Positions 14,784 through 23,477 of a stretch of 64,000 nt of DNA are shown one piece after another. This stretch comes from T1Sed10-7 sp041686695 (GTDB lineage Bacteria > Actinomycetota > Nitriliruptoria > Nitriliruptorales > Nitriliruptoraceae), in NCBI GenBank assembly GCA_041686695.1, contig JAWLDJ010000002.1, positions 15,859 to 79,858 of the forward strand. Reading direction: 5' to 3'. Both the position numbers and the translations under genes were made by a program. Below the pieces are notes generated by a model. It was not told the DNA's origin, did not search any database, and was given only the letters and a program-made list of their open reading frames with translations. The number at the start of each line of letters is the position of its first letter. The stretch's first letter is position 1.

Positions 14784-15395
14784 GTGGCGATCACCGCCGC
14801 CGACGTCAAGCAGCTCCGTGAGCTGACCAACGCCCCCATGATGGCCTGCAAGCAGGCCCTCGTCGACGCCGACGGGGACCTCGACAAGGCCGCGGAGCTG
14901 GTGCGTGAGCGCACCGGCGCCAAGATGGATGCCCGCGCGGCCGACCGCACGGCCGCCGAGGGCCTGGTCCACACCTACCTGCACACCCCGAGCCCGGGGA
15001 TGCCGGCCAAGGTCGGCGTGCTGCTGCAGCTGTCCTGCGAGACCGACTTCGTGGCCAAGGCCGATGCCGTGCAGAAGCTCGCCAAGGACCTGGCGATGCA
15101 CATCGCGGCATCCAAGCCGTTGGTGGTCACCGAGGAGCAGGTCGATCCCGCGCTGCTCGAGAAGGAACGCGAGTTCGCCCGCAAGGAAGCCGTGGAGCAG
15201 GGCAAGCCCGAGCACATCGTCGAGCGGATCGTCGATGGCAAGGTCAAGAAGGTCTTCGAGGACTGGGTCCTGCTGAACCAGCCCTTCGCGCTCGACCCCG
15301 ACAAGTCGGTCGCGCAGGCGATCAGCGAGGTCCAGGCGATCGTCGGAGAGAAGCTCGAGGTCGCCCGCTTCGCCCGTTTCGAGGTGGGCGCCTGA
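14784..15395 (+). CDS. tsf: Elongation factor Ts
   Basis: 203 residues, the short form of EF-Ts as in Thermus, against about 270 in most actinobacteria. EF-Ts recycles EF-Tu by GDP release. The N-terminal UBA-like domain (VKQLRELTNAPMMACKQAL) and the catalytic TDFVAK (residues 87-92) are clear, followed by one dimerisation-type subdomain and a C-terminal SVAQAISEVQAIVGEKLEV segment. AGGAGG lies five bases before the GTG start. It follows rpsB with a 102-bp gap containing a strong hairpin. Confidence 0.95.
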   Translation: MAITAADVKQLRELTNAPMMACKQALVDADGDLDKAAELVRERTGAKMDARAADRTAAEGLVHTYLHTPSPGMPAKVGVLLQLSCETDFVAKADAVQKLAKDLAMHIAASKPLVVTEEQVDPALLEKEREFARKEAVEQGKPEHIVERIVDGKVKKVFEDWVLLNQPFALDPDKSVAQAISEVQAIVGEKLEVARFARFEVGA

Positions 15396-15424
15396 GTCGA
15401 TCGGTCCACCCCACAGCGACCGCC

Positions 15425-15452
15425 GGGCCCGTCCCTACGAGGGGACGGGCCC
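15425..15452 (+). terminator. Candidate terminator after tsf
   Basis: A perfect 11-bp stem (GGGCCCGTCCC and GGGACGGGCCC) with a six-base loop, 29 bases after the tsf stop. No U-tract follows, as is usual for hairpin terminators in GC-rich actinobacteria. The pyrH -10 candidate begins 15 bases later. Confidence 0.6.
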
Positions 15453-15467
15453 GTCGCGTGGCGACGC

Positions 15468-15473
15468 TAGGCT
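15468..15473 (+). promoter_or_regulatory. Candidate -10 element of pyrH
   Basis: TAGGCT about 85 bases before the pyrH start and directly after the tsf terminator hairpin, so a new transcript for pyrH-frr-cdsA probably starts near 15480. The -35 overlaps the hairpin and is weak. Confidence 0.4.
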
Positions 15474-15558
15474 CGCGGGCACTACCCGCCGGGCGTCCCA
15501 CGGCAGCATCGGGGCTCGAGCTGGCAGCGCCGACGCATCCCTGACGACGAGGTACAGC

Positions 15559-16308
15559 GTGACCGACCGGACCCCACTCTCCCGGGTGTTGCTGAAGCTC
15601 TCGGGTGAGGCGTTCTCCGATCCGGACGTCAAGGGTGGGATCGACCCGCGGATCGTCAGCCAGGTCGCGCGCGAGATCGGCGAGCTGCAGGCCAGCGATG
15701 GCACGCAGATCGGCATCGTCGTCGGCGGCGGCAACATCTTCCGCGGCAACTCCCCGTCGGCGGCCGGGATGGACCGTTCCTCGGCTGACCACATGGGCAT
15801 GCTGGCCACCGTGATCAACGCGCTCGCACTCCAGGACGCGTTGGAGAAGGAGGGGGTCGAGACGCGCGTGCAGACCGCCGTGGCGATGCAGGAACTGGCG
15901 GAGCCCTACATCCGCCGCCGGGCCGTCCGCCACCTCGAGAAGGGGCGGGTCGTGATCTTCGCCGCTGGCCTGGGGGTGCCGTACTTCACGACCGACACCA
16001 CCGCCGCACAGCGAGCGCTGGAGATCGGGGCCGGGGCGATCCTGAAGGGGACCCAGGTCGACGGCGTGTACGACCGCGACCCCCAGCTGCACCGCGACGC
16101 GACGCGCTATGCCGAGATCGACTTCCTGGCCGTGCTGAACCAGGGACTCAAGGTGATGGACGCCACGGCGATCTCGTTGTGTATGGACAACGGACTGCCG
16201 ATCATCGTGTTCGAGCTGCTGCGCGAAGGCAACATCGGTCGCATCGTGCGCGGCGAGCCGGTCGGCACCCTGGTCCGCGCCGTCCCCGCGGTCGAGCCGA
16301 TCACCTGA
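15559..16308 (+). CDS. pyrH: UMP kinase
   Basis: 249 residues, amino-acid-kinase fold. PyrH phosphorylates UMP to UDP with ATP and is an allosteric homohexamer. Visible motifs: RVLLKLSGEAF near the N-terminus (phosphate-binding Lys), IVVGGGNIFRGN, MDRSSADHMGMLATVINALALQ (in two parts) and GVYDRDP. The GTG at 15559 has a weak GAGG at 15549-15552. The neighbours frr and cdsA follow in the same order as in most bacteria. Confidence 0.96.
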   Translation: MTDRTPLSRVLLKLSGEAFSDPDVKGGIDPRIVSQVAREIGELQASDGTQIGIVVGGGNIFRGNSPSAAGMDRSSADHMGMLATVINALALQDALEKEGVETRVQTAVAMQELAEPYIRRRAVRHLEKGRVVIFAAGLGVPYFTTDTTAAQRALEIGAGAILKGTQVDGVYDRDPQLHRDATRYAEIDFLAVLNQGLKVMDATAISLCMDNGLPIIVFELLREGNIGRIVRGEPVGTLVRAVPAVEPIT

Positions 16309-16374
16309 CCGACCACCCGACACCCGATGACGGACCCGACCGCCGGTACCGCCGGCCCGCCCGAGGAGGACGCG

Positions 16375-16935
16375 ATGAGCCTCGACCAGATCATGCGCGA
16401 TGCGAACCACCGCATGGATCAGGCCGTCGAGAAGGTCAGTGAGGACTTCGCCGGCATCCGGACCGGGCGGGCGAACCCGCAGCTGCTCAACCGCATCACG
16501 GTGGAGTACTACGGTGCGCCGACCCCGCTGCAGCAGCTCGCGAACTTCTCGGTACCCGAGCCCCGGATGCTGATCATCAACCCCTTCGACAAGAGCTCGG
16601 TCAACGCCATCGAGAAGGCGATCCGGGAGTCGGACCTGGGGTTGAACCCGGCCAACGACGGGGGAACGATCCGCTGCGTCTTCCCGGAGCTCACCCAGGA
16701 GCGTCGCCGCGAGTACATCAAGCTCGCCAAGCAGGCCGCCGAGGACGGCAAGGTCGCCGTGCGCAACATCCGTCGCAGCGCCCGCGACGCGATGCAGAAG
16801 CTCGAGGACGACGGTGAGGTCGGCGCCGACGAGCACGACCGGTACACCAAGAAGCTCGAATCGGTCACCGCCGAGCACGTGGCCCGTATCGACAAGGCGC
16901 TGGAGGCCAAGGAACAGGAGCTCAGCGAGGTCTGA
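16375..16935 (+). CDS. frr: Ribosome recycling factor
   Basis: 186 residues, the standard RRF length. RRF splits post-termination ribosomes with EF-G. Signatures are GIRTGRANPQLLNRI, YYGAPTPLQQLANFSVPEPR, the GLNPANDGGTIRCVFPELT stretch, and the C-terminal helix RRSARDAMQKLEDDGEVGAD. ATG 16375 is supported by GAGGAGG at 16363-16369; a longer in-frame start at 16327 is less likely. The stop is two bases before the cdsA start. Confidence 0.96.
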   Translation: MSLDQIMRDANHRMDQAVEKVSEDFAGIRTGRANPQLLNRITVEYYGAPTPLQQLANFSVPEPRMLIINPFDKSSVNAIEKAIRESDLGLNPANDGGTIRCVFPELTQERRREYIKLAKQAAEDGKVAVRNIRRSARDAMQKLEDDGEVGADEHDRYTKKLESVTAEHVARIDKALEAKEQELSEV

Positions 16936-16936
16936 C

Positions 16937-17818
16937 GTGGGCCGTTCGCGACCCGCCCGCGCTCCCGTGGACGCCTCCGAGACCTCCGAGACGGCAGGCC
17001 GACCCCGTGGCATGGTCGGCGGGCGGAACCTGCCCGTGGCCATCGCCGTGGGCGTGGTGCTCGCGACGGTGTTCCTGCTCTCGCTGTTCTGGCGCGTCGA
17101 GGCCTTCACCCTGGTGATCCTCGTGCTCGTCTGCATCGCCAGCGTCGAGGTGACCCGGGTACTGGGGTCGGTGCAGGTGCGCGTGCTCCTCGTGCCGCTG
17201 CTGCTGGGGGTGGTGACCAGCGTGGTCGGCGGGCTCCTGGTCGGAGCAGCGGGGCAGGCACTCGGCATGGCACTGCTGCTGGTGGTCGCCTTCCTGTGGC
17301 TGCTGGCCGATGACGACCGCAGCAACGTCACGGCGACGATCGGGGTGACGACGTTCTTCGGGCTGTGGATCGGCCTGTTCGCCTCCTACGCGCCGCGTCT
17401 GGCGGACCGGACCGACGGCACGGTGGTGGTCCTGGCGGTGGTCGGTGCGGTGATCCTGACCGACATCGGGGGCTACGCGTTCGGGGTGCCCTTCGGTCGC
17501 CACAAGGTCGCGCCGAGCGTCAGCCCGGGCAAGTCCTGGGAGGGGCTGCTCGGGGGGTTGGCGCTGGCGACCGTCCTGGCGGTGCTCGTGCTCCCGCGGC
17601 TCGGCGGAGCGTTCACCCCCATGTCGGCCGCCGTCGTGGCCCTGGCGGCCGGCGCGGCCGGCTTCGTCGGCGATCTCGTCCAGTCCATGGTCAAGCGCGA
17701 CCTGGGGGTCAAGGACCTGGGAGACGTCCTGCCGGGTCACGGCGGCGTGCTCGATCGTGTCGACGGGATCCTGTTCGCCCTGCCGGTGGGGTACTACGGG
17801 TTGGCGCTGCTGGCGTGA
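16937..17818 (+). CDS. cdsA: Phosphatidate cytidylyltransferase
   Basis: 293 residues from GTG 16937, one base after the frr stop. CdsA makes CDP-diacylglycerol from phosphatidic acid and CTP in the membrane. About eight hydrophobic helices are seen. The diagnostic CDS motif is present near the C-terminus, KRDLGVKDLGDVLPGHGG followed by VLDRVDG, and SVSPGKSWEGLLGG is the preceding conserved block. The first 35 residues are hydrophilic. An in-frame start inside frr was rejected because it would encode the end of frr in another frame. Confidence 0.93.
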   Translation: MGRSRPARAPVDASETSETAGRPRGMVGGRNLPVAIAVGVVLATVFLLSLFWRVEAFTLVILVLVCIASVEVTRVLGSVQVRVLLVPLLLGVVTSVVGGLLVGAAGQALGMALLLVVAFLWLLADDDRSNVTATIGVTTFFGLWIGLFASYAPRLADRTDGTVVVLAVVGAVILTDIGGYAFGVPFGRHKVAPSVSPGKSWEGLLGGLALATVLAVLVLPRLGGAFTPMSAAVVALAAGAAGFVGDLVQSMVKRDLGVKDLGDVLPGHGGVLDRVDGILFALPVGYYGLALLA

Positions 17819-17858
17819 GCCGGGCCGCCCGCACGGTCGAGCGACCGTCGGGCTGGCG

Positions 17859-17864
17859 TATCCT
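17859..17864 (+). promoter_or_regulatory. Candidate -10 element of rlmN
   Basis: TATCCT 51 bases before the rlmN GTG, in the 97-bp cdsA-rlmN gap. The -35 is weak. Confidence 0.35.
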
Positions 17865-17915
17865 GTCCCGTTCAACGCCGCGATCCCCGCGGCATCCCCG
17901 CGCCCGCGAGGCCCC

Positions 17916-19130
17916 GTGTCCGATCCCACTGCCCCCACCGCCGAGGCGGTCGATGCCGACGCGCGTGGTTCCCACGCGCTGGATCCCTACGCCCTCGACC
18001 GCGACGGGATCGCCGCGCTGGTGGCTGAGCTCGGTGAGCCCGCCTACCGGGCGGCGCAGCTCCACGCGTGGTTGGTCAAAGGGGTGGACGATCCCACCGA
18101 GATGACCGATCTTCCCCAGCAGCTGCGCGAGCGGCTGCAGGAGCGGTTCGCGCCGACACGCCCGGAGCTCGTCGCCCACACGGTGGCCGACGACGGCCAC
18201 ACCCACAAGCTGCTGCTGCGCTTCCCCGACGGCGAGGCGATCGAGACCGTCCTGATGCTCTACCCCGACCGGGCCACGGTGTGCATCTCCACCCAGGCCG
18301 GGTGCGCGATGGGCTGCCCGTTCTGCGCGACGGGGCAGGCCGGCTTCCGACGGCAGCTGACCGCTGGCGAGGTGGTCCGCCAGGTCGTGGTCGCCGACGC
18401 GGCCCTGCGCAGCGGCGTGATCGGAGCCGAGCACCTGCCTGCGGGGGCGCCCGAGCGCGTGACCAACGTGGTCTTCATGGGGATGGGGGAGCCGCTGGCG
18501 AACCTGCCCGCGACCCTGGCCACGGTCCGGTGGCTCAACGACCCGGCGGGGTTCAACCTCTCCGCCCGCCACATCACGGTCTCCACCGTCGGCCTGGTGC
18601 CCGGGATCACCAAGCTCGCCGAGCTCGGTCTGCCGGTCACCCTGGCCGTCTCGCTGCATGCGGCGACCGACGACCTCCGCGACGATCTGGTCCCCGTCAA
18701 CCGCCAGCACCCGCTCGCCGAGGTCGAACAGGCCATGGCGGCCTACCGCCGCACCACCAACCGGCGGGTCAGCATCGAGTGGTGCCTGATCGGCGACGTC
18801 AACGACGACCGGCTGCAGGCCGACCGGCTCGGAGCCATCGCCCGCCGGCTCCGCGCCCACATCAACGTGATCCCGATGAACCCCACGCCCGGTGTGCGCT
18901 GGCAGGAACCCACCGCTGCTCGCACGCGGGCGTTCATCGACACGGTCGAGCGTCGGGGAGCCACGGTGACCCTGCGTGACACCCGCGGACGCGATGCGGA
19001 TGCCGCGTGCGGGCAGCTGCTGGCCTCCTACACGCTCGGGGCCGGCAGTCGGCTCCCCGCAGCCGTCGGGGCCGCGGAACGCATCGACGCTGCCGGCACA
19101 CCGCCCACCGTCGCCCGGTCACCCTCGTGA
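17916..19130 (+). CDS. rlmN: Dual-specificity rRNA/tRNA adenine C2-methyltransferase RlmN
   Basis: 404 residues. RlmN makes m2A2503 in 23S rRNA and m2A37 in some tRNAs by a radical-SAM mechanism. The cluster-binding cysteines are C130, C134 and C137 (GCAMGCPFCATGQ), and the methyl-carrying C365 lies in DADAACGQL. Other signatures are VVFMGMGEPLANL and LAVSLHAATDDLRD. GTG 17916 is preceded by a short GAGG. About 35 residues after the conserved LLASY are Ala/Pro-rich. The end overlaps dxr by 4 bp. Confidence 0.94.
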   Translation: MSDPTAPTAEAVDADARGSHALDPYALDRDGIAALVAELGEPAYRAAQLHAWLVKGVDDPTEMTDLPQQLRERLQERFAPTRPELVAHTVADDGHTHKLLLRFPDGEAIETVLMLYPDRATVCISTQAGCAMGCPFCATGQAGFRRQLTAGEVVRQVVVADAALRSGVIGAEHLPAGAPERVTNVVFMGMGEPLANLPATLATVRWLNDPAGFNLSARHITVSTVGLVPGITKLAELGLPVTLAVSLHAATDDLRDDLVPVNRQHPLAEVEQAMAAYRRTTNRRVSIEWCLIGDVNDDRLQADRLGAIARRLRAHINVIPMNPTPGVRWQEPTAARTRAFIDTVERRGATVTLRDTRGRDADAACGQLLASYTLGAGSRLPAAVGAAERIDAAGTPPTVARSPS

Positions 19131-20305
19131 GCCGCCGTCGCGTGATCGTGCTCGGGTCGACCGGCTCGATCGGCACCCAGGCCATCGAGGTCGTCACCGC
19201 GCACCCCGACCGCTTCGAGGTCGTCGGACTGGCCGCCGGCCGGGACGTCGACACCCTCGGCGCCCAGGCGGCAGCGCTCGGCGTCGGGCGTGTCGCGGTG
19301 CACGACCCGCGCGCGGCGGCCCGGCTGCGGGCCCACGCCCCCCACCTCGAGGTGCTCGACGGACCCGACGCGGCGACGAGCCTGGCCTCGGACGACGCCG
19401 AGGTGGTGCTGAACGGGATCACCGGCGCGGTCGGGCTCGCCCCGACCCTGTCGGCACTGCGAGCCGGGACCCCCGTCGCCCTGGCCAACAAGGAGAGCCT
19501 GATCGTCGGCGGCGACCTGGTCGTCGCCGCCGCCGAACGCGCAGGTGGCCGCGCCAGCCACCTGCTGCCGGTCGACTCCGAGCACTCCGCGCTGGCCCAG
19601 TGTCTGCGCGCCGGCCGCGACACCGAGGTGGCCCGGCTCGTCCTGACCGCCAGCGGCGGGCCCTTCCGCGGTCGGACCCGCCAGCAGCTGGCCGACGTCA
19701 CCGCCGCGGACGCCCTCCAGCACCCGACCTGGTCGATGGGGCCGGTCATCACCGTCAACTCCGCGACCCTGGTCAACAAGGGCCTCGAGCTGCTCGAGGC
19801 GCAGCTGCTGTTCGAGGTCGACCTCGACCGCCTCGACGTCGTCGTGCACCCGCAGTCGGTCGTGCACTCGATGGTCGAGTTCGTCGACGGCTCCACGATC
19901 GCGCAGCTGTCCCCACCCGACATGCGACTGCCGATCCAGCTCGCGCTGGCCTGGCCCGACCACCTCGAGCGCGCGTTCGCGGCCTGCGACTGGACGACGG
20001 CGAGCACGTTGCAGTTCGAGCCGGTGGACCGCGAGACCTTCCCGGCGATCGACCTCGCGCTGGAGGCAGGGCGGCATGGCGGGGCCCATCCCGCGGTGTA
20101 CAACGCGGCCAACGAGGAGGCCGTGGCCGCCTTCCTGGGCGGTGAGCTCGGCTTCCTCGACATCACCGAGGTGGTCACCGCGACCCTCGAGGCCTACGCC
20201 GCCACCCGCCCGAGCCCGCCGCGCGACCTCGACGACGTGCGGGCCGTCGACCGGTTCGCTCGGGACCACGCCCGTGCCGCCGTCCAGCGATCGGCATCAC
20301 GATGA
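19127..20305 (+). CDS. dxr: 1-deoxy-D-xylulose 5-phosphate reductoisomerase
   Basis: 392 residues. Dxr converts DXP to MEP with NADPH, the first committed step of the non-mevalonate isoprenoid pathway. Visible: NADPH site VLGSTGSIGTQ, NKESLIVGG, the metal/substrate site LLPVDSEHSAL, LTASGGPFRG, HPTWSMGP and NKGLELLEA, and the C-terminal YNAANEEAVAAFL. The GTG start overlaps the rlmN stop and gives the usual N-terminus. ispG, another enzyme of the same pathway, is two genes downstream. Confidence 0.96.
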   Translation: MSRRRVIVLGSTGSIGTQAIEVVTAHPDRFEVVGLAAGRDVDTLGAQAAALGVGRVAVHDPRAAARLRAHAPHLEVLDGPDAATSLASDDAEVVLNGITGAVGLAPTLSALRAGTPVALANKESLIVGGDLVVAAAERAGGRASHLLPVDSEHSALAQCLRAGRDTEVARLVLTASGGPFRGRTRQQLADVTAADALQHPTWSMGPVITVNSATLVNKGLELLEAQLLFEVDLDRLDVVVHPQSVVHSMVEFVDGSTIAQLSPPDMRLPIQLALAWPDHLERAFAACDWTTASTLQFEPVDRETFPAIDLALEAGRHGGAHPAVYNAANEEAVAAFLGGELGFLDITEVVTATLEAYAATRPSPPRDLDDVRAVDRFARDHARAAVQRSASR

Positions 20306-21780
20306 GCAGCTCACTGGCCATCCTGGCCTTCGTCGCCGCGCTCGTGCTGGCCATCCTGATCCACGAGCTCGGCCACCTGGTGACCGCGAAATCGGTCGGG
20401 ATGAAGGCCGACCGCTACTTCGTCGGCTTCGGTCCGACCCTGTGGTCGACCCGGCGCGGCGAGACGGAGTACGGACTCAAGGCCTTCCCGCTCGGCGGCT
20501 TCGTCTCGATCCGAGGGATGTCGCCGCTGGACGAACGTGACCGGCCGCTGGTGGACACCGTGTTCACCGTCAAGGCGCTGCGCGAGGCCGCCGAGCGGGA
20601 CGCGACCGTGGTCACCAGCTTCGCGGACGGCACGCCGGCGCTGACCCTCGGTGCCCTGGAGCACCTGGACGAGGAACTGACCCGGCGCGGCACGCCTGCG
20701 CAGCAGCGCGAGCACATCCTGCGCCGCACGCGCGACACCGCCGTCGAGATGGAGGACCTCGAGGGCCTGCGGCGCTCCCTACGCGAGATCGTCCACACCG
20801 AGGTGGGCAGCAGCGAGCGCCTCGGCGACCTGGCCTGGCGGCTCGAGCGCGGCGACGAGGACCGGTTCTACCACGACCGCCCGGTCTGGCAGCGGGCGCT
20901 GGCCATCTTCATGGGGCCGGTGACGCACGTGGCGATCGCCTTCCTGCTGCTGTTCGGGCTGTACAGCCTGCTGCCGCTGCCCACCGGCGAGGTCACCACC
21001 GAGGTCGCCTCGGTGCTCGACGACACGCCGGCCGAGGCCGCGGGCCTGCAGGAGGGGGACCGGCTCGTGGCCGTGGAGGACACCGTCTCGACGGACTTCG
21101 AGGCACTGCGCGACGCGATCCGTGCGCGACCGGGGATGCCGACGACGCTGACGGTCGAGCGCGGCGAGGAGACCCTCGAGGTCGTGCTGACCCCACAGCA
21201 GGAGCAGGACCCGCAGACCGGAGAGGTGGTCGGGCTGGCCGGGTTCGCGCCCACCCCGGTGGTGTCGCGCCTGTCGCCCGGTGCCGCGGTTCGGCGGGCT
21301 GCCGTCGGTGACGAGCTCGACCCCGTGGGTGGGGTGGTGCCGTTGCTCGGTGCGAGCGTCCAGGGGCTCGCGTCGATCTTCAGCCCGTCCGGGCTCGCCG
21401 ATCTCGTCTCCACCTCCGTGGGAGCGCAGGAACGTGACCCCGAAGGCGTGGTGTCGGTGATCGGCATCGCCTCCCTGGCTGGACAGACCGCCGAGGCCGG
21501 GACCGCCGGGCTGTACACGTTCCTGTTCCTGCTCGCCTACCTCAACGTCTTCCTGTTCATCTTCAACCTGGTGCCGCTGCCGCCCTTCGACGGGGGGCAC
21601 CTCGCCGTGCTCGGCATCGAGAAGGCCGGCAACCTGGTGCGGCGCGTCCGTGGTCGTGACGAGGACTTCGTCGTGGACCCCCGCGCGATCACCGCGGTGG
21701 CGCTCCCGGTGATCGGGGTGCTGCTGCTGGTGGTGGTCACCTCGATCTGGCTCGACATCAGCGACCCACTGCAGCTGTGA
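20302..21780 (+). CDS. rseP: RseP-type site-2 zinc metalloprotease
   Basis: 492 residues, M50 family. It cleaves transmembrane substrates such as anti-sigma factors and remnant signal peptides. The zinc motif HELGH is at residues 21-25 in the first helix; a PDZ domain covers about 235-300 (VLDDTPAEAAGLQEGDRLVAV), and the third zinc ligand lies in VPLPPFDGGH between the last helices. Between helix 1 and helix 2 there is a long hydrophilic segment of about 130 residues. It is coupled to dxr by a 4-bp overlap, the common actinobacterial dxr-rseP-ispG arrangement. Confidence 0.93.
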   Translation: MSSSLAILAFVAALVLAILIHELGHLVTAKSVGMKADRYFVGFGPTLWSTRRGETEYGLKAFPLGGFVSIRGMSPLDERDRPLVDTVFTVKALREAAERDATVVTSFADGTPALTLGALEHLDEELTRRGTPAQQREHILRRTRDTAVEMEDLEGLRRSLREIVHTEVGSSERLGDLAWRLERGDEDRFYHDRPVWQRALAIFMGPVTHVAIAFLLLFGLYSLLPLPTGEVTTEVASVLDDTPAEAAGLQEGDRLVAVEDTVSTDFEALRDAIRARPGMPTTLTVERGEETLEVVLTPQQEQDPQTGEVVGLAGFAPTPVVSRLSPGAAVRRAAVGDELDPVGGVVPLLGASVQGLASIFSPSGLADLVSTSVGAQERDPEGVVSVIGIASLAGQTAEAGTAGLYTFLFLLAYLNVFLFIFNLVPLPPFDGGHLAVLGIEKAGNLVRRVRGRDEDFVVDPRAITAVALPVIGVLLLVVVTSIWLDISDPLQL

Positions 21781-21868
21781 TGGGCGTCGCCGGCCCCCTC
21801 GGCCGCCGGCACCCCGGTGGGGGCTGTTCGACCCGGCGGGCGAACCTCGGTCGCGAGCCGGCCAGCGG

Positions 21869-21874
21869 TACGCT
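21869..21874 (+). promoter_or_regulatory. Candidate -10 element of ispG
   Basis: TACGCT in the 196-bp rseP-ispG gap, about 100 bases before the ispG GTG; the -35 is poor. A 6-bp inverted repeat (GCCGGC at 21789-21794 and 21805-21810) just after the rseP stop may mark a weak terminator. Confidence 0.3.
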
Positions 21875-21976
21875 CGGCGACGAACAACCGGTGTCCCGCC
21901 CCGACACCCACCGCGAGCCACGACCGGCCGGCCCGTGCCTGCCGGGTCGCCGCGCTCCCGAGAGCCAGGAGCCCTG

Positions 21977-23146
21977 GTGAGCACCTTCCCCGCCCATCTG
22001 CCGATGGCACCGACCGCCACCCCGGTGGCCAACGCGGACCTGCCCCCACCGCAGCGTCGCCCGACCCGCAAGATCCGGCTCGGGCCGCTCGAGGTGGGCG
22101 GTGACGCGCCGATCAGCGTGCAGACGATGACGGTCACGCCCACCCACGAGGCCGACCTCACCCTGCAGGCCATCGCGGCGGCCCAGGCGGCCGGGGCCGA
22201 CATCGTCCGGGTCGCCGTGCCGCGCAGGGAGGACGCGGAGGCGCTGGCCTACATCGCCGAACACGCCCGCATCCCCGTCATCGCGGACATCCACTTCCAG
22301 TGGAAGTACGCGGTCATGGCGATCGAGGCGGGGTGTGCCGGGGTGCGCATCAACCCCGGCAACATCAAGAAGCACGACAAGGTCGCCCTGCTCGGTCGGA
22401 TGGCCGACGAGGCGGGTGTCGCGATCCGGATCGGCGTCAACGGTGGCTCGCTCGAGGACGCGATCCTCGAGGAGTTCGGCGGTCCGACACCGGAGGCCAT
22501 GGTCGCGTCCGCCCTCAGGGAGATCCGACTGCTCGAGGACGTCGGCTTCCACGACACCAAGGTCTCGGTCAAGCACTCGGATCCGTGGGTGATGATCCAG
22601 ACCTACCGGCTGCTGTCCGAGCGCACGGACTACCCCCTCCACCTCGGTGTCACCGAGGCCGGACCCCTCAAGTCCGGCTCGATCAAGTCCGCGGTCGGCA
22701 TCGGTGCCCTGCTCGCCGAGGGCATCGGGGACACGATCCGCGTCTCGCTGTCGGCGGACCCGGTGGAGGAGGTCAAGGCCGGGATCGCGATCCTCGAGTC
22801 GTTGCACCTGCGCCAGCGGGGTCTGGACGTGGTCTCCTGCCCGTCCTGCGGGCGTGCGCAGGTCGACGTGTGGACCCTGGCCGAGGACGTGCAGAAGGGA
22901 CTCGAGGGCATCGACGCGCCGCTGCGGGTCGCGGTCATGGGGTGTGTGGTCAACGGTCCCGGCGAGGCCCGTGAGGCCGATCTCGGGGTCGCTGCCGGCA
23001 ACGGCAAGGGCGACATCATCAAGAAGGGTGAGCGGATCGCCACGGTCCGTGAGGAGGACATCGTCGAGGCGATGGTCCACTTCGCCACCGAGATGGCCGA
23101 GGAGATCCGCGCGGAGCGCGGCGAAGGCACACCGATCGTGGCCTGA
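21977..23146 (+). CDS. ispG: 4-hydroxy-3-methylbut-2-enyl diphosphate synthase IspG
   Basis: 389 residues. IspG reduces MEcPP to HMBPP with a 4Fe-4S cluster in the isoprenoid MEP pathway. Motifs: the TIM-barrel start ISVQTMTVTPT, ADIHFQWKYA, GVRINPGNIK and GVTEAGPLKSGSIKSAVGIG, with cluster cysteines in SCPSCGR and VMGCVVNGPGEA. GTG 21977 is supported by AGGAG at 21967-21971; the longer in-frame start has no such site. In many actinobacteria proS lies between ispG and rimP; here it is missing. Confidence 0.96.
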   Translation: MSTFPAHLPMAPTATPVANADLPPPQRRPTRKIRLGPLEVGGDAPISVQTMTVTPTHEADLTLQAIAAAQAAGADIVRVAVPRREDAEALAYIAEHARIPVIADIHFQWKYAVMAIEAGCAGVRINPGNIKKHDKVALLGRMADEAGVAIRIGVNGGSLEDAILEEFGGPTPEAMVASALREIRLLEDVGFHDTKVSVKHSDPWVMIQTYRLLSERTDYPLHLGVTEAGPLKSGSIKSAVGIGALLAEGIGDTIRVSLSADPVEEVKAGIAILESLHLRQRGLDVVSCPSCGRAQVDVWTLAEDVQKGLEGIDAPLRVAVMGCVVNGPGEAREADLGVAAGNGKGDIIKKGERIATVREEDIVEAMVHFATEMAEEIRAERGEGTPIVA

Positions 23147-23477
23147 CGGGCCGGTGGCCGTGGCAGCCCCGACCCGGTCGTGCTACGGTCCTGCAGCGAA
23201 CCTCGCGGCGGGCCTGACGGCCCGCTGTGTCGTGTTCGGGGCCGAGACGTCACCCGATGGACGTTCCCGCCGCCCCGGCCACGAGCCGCCGTACCGCCGA
23301 CCCGATCCGCCGACGCGAGCCTCTCGCGAACGACGAGCTCGACAGCAGACAGCGACCGCTGCGGTGGCCGGCCCCACGGGGCCGGCCGCTGACATGAGAG
23401 GCCGTCCGCTCCCGAGCAGCCCGGACCCACCACGAAGCTGCGATCCCGCCCGAGCCCTCGACCACCGGAGGTCTGAC
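23147..23477 (+). promoter_or_regulatory. rimP-nusA operon promoter and leader (331 bp)
   Basis: No gene with good support. GTGGCA at 23160-23165 and TACGGT at 23184-23189 (18-bp spacing) form a candidate promoter. Two perfect hairpins follow: a 7-bp stem at 23208-23225 with loop TGAC, and a 9-bp stem at 23366-23387 with loop CACG. An in-frame ATG at 23394 could extend rimP, but it lacks a ribosome-binding site. NusA operons are often autoregulated, so these hairpins may attenuate; that is inference. Confidence 0.45.

Noticed and set aside
12603..15215. An 870-codon open frame on the - strand across the M23-hydrolase, rpsB and tsf genes
   Set aside because: Shadow of high GC third positions; it covers three well-identified + strand genes and shows no domain.
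23394..23477. In-frame upstream ATG that would extend rimP by 28 residues
   Set aside because: No ribosome-binding site there, while GGAGGT sits at ideal distance before GTG 23478; the extension is Pro/Arg-rich and not part of RimP.
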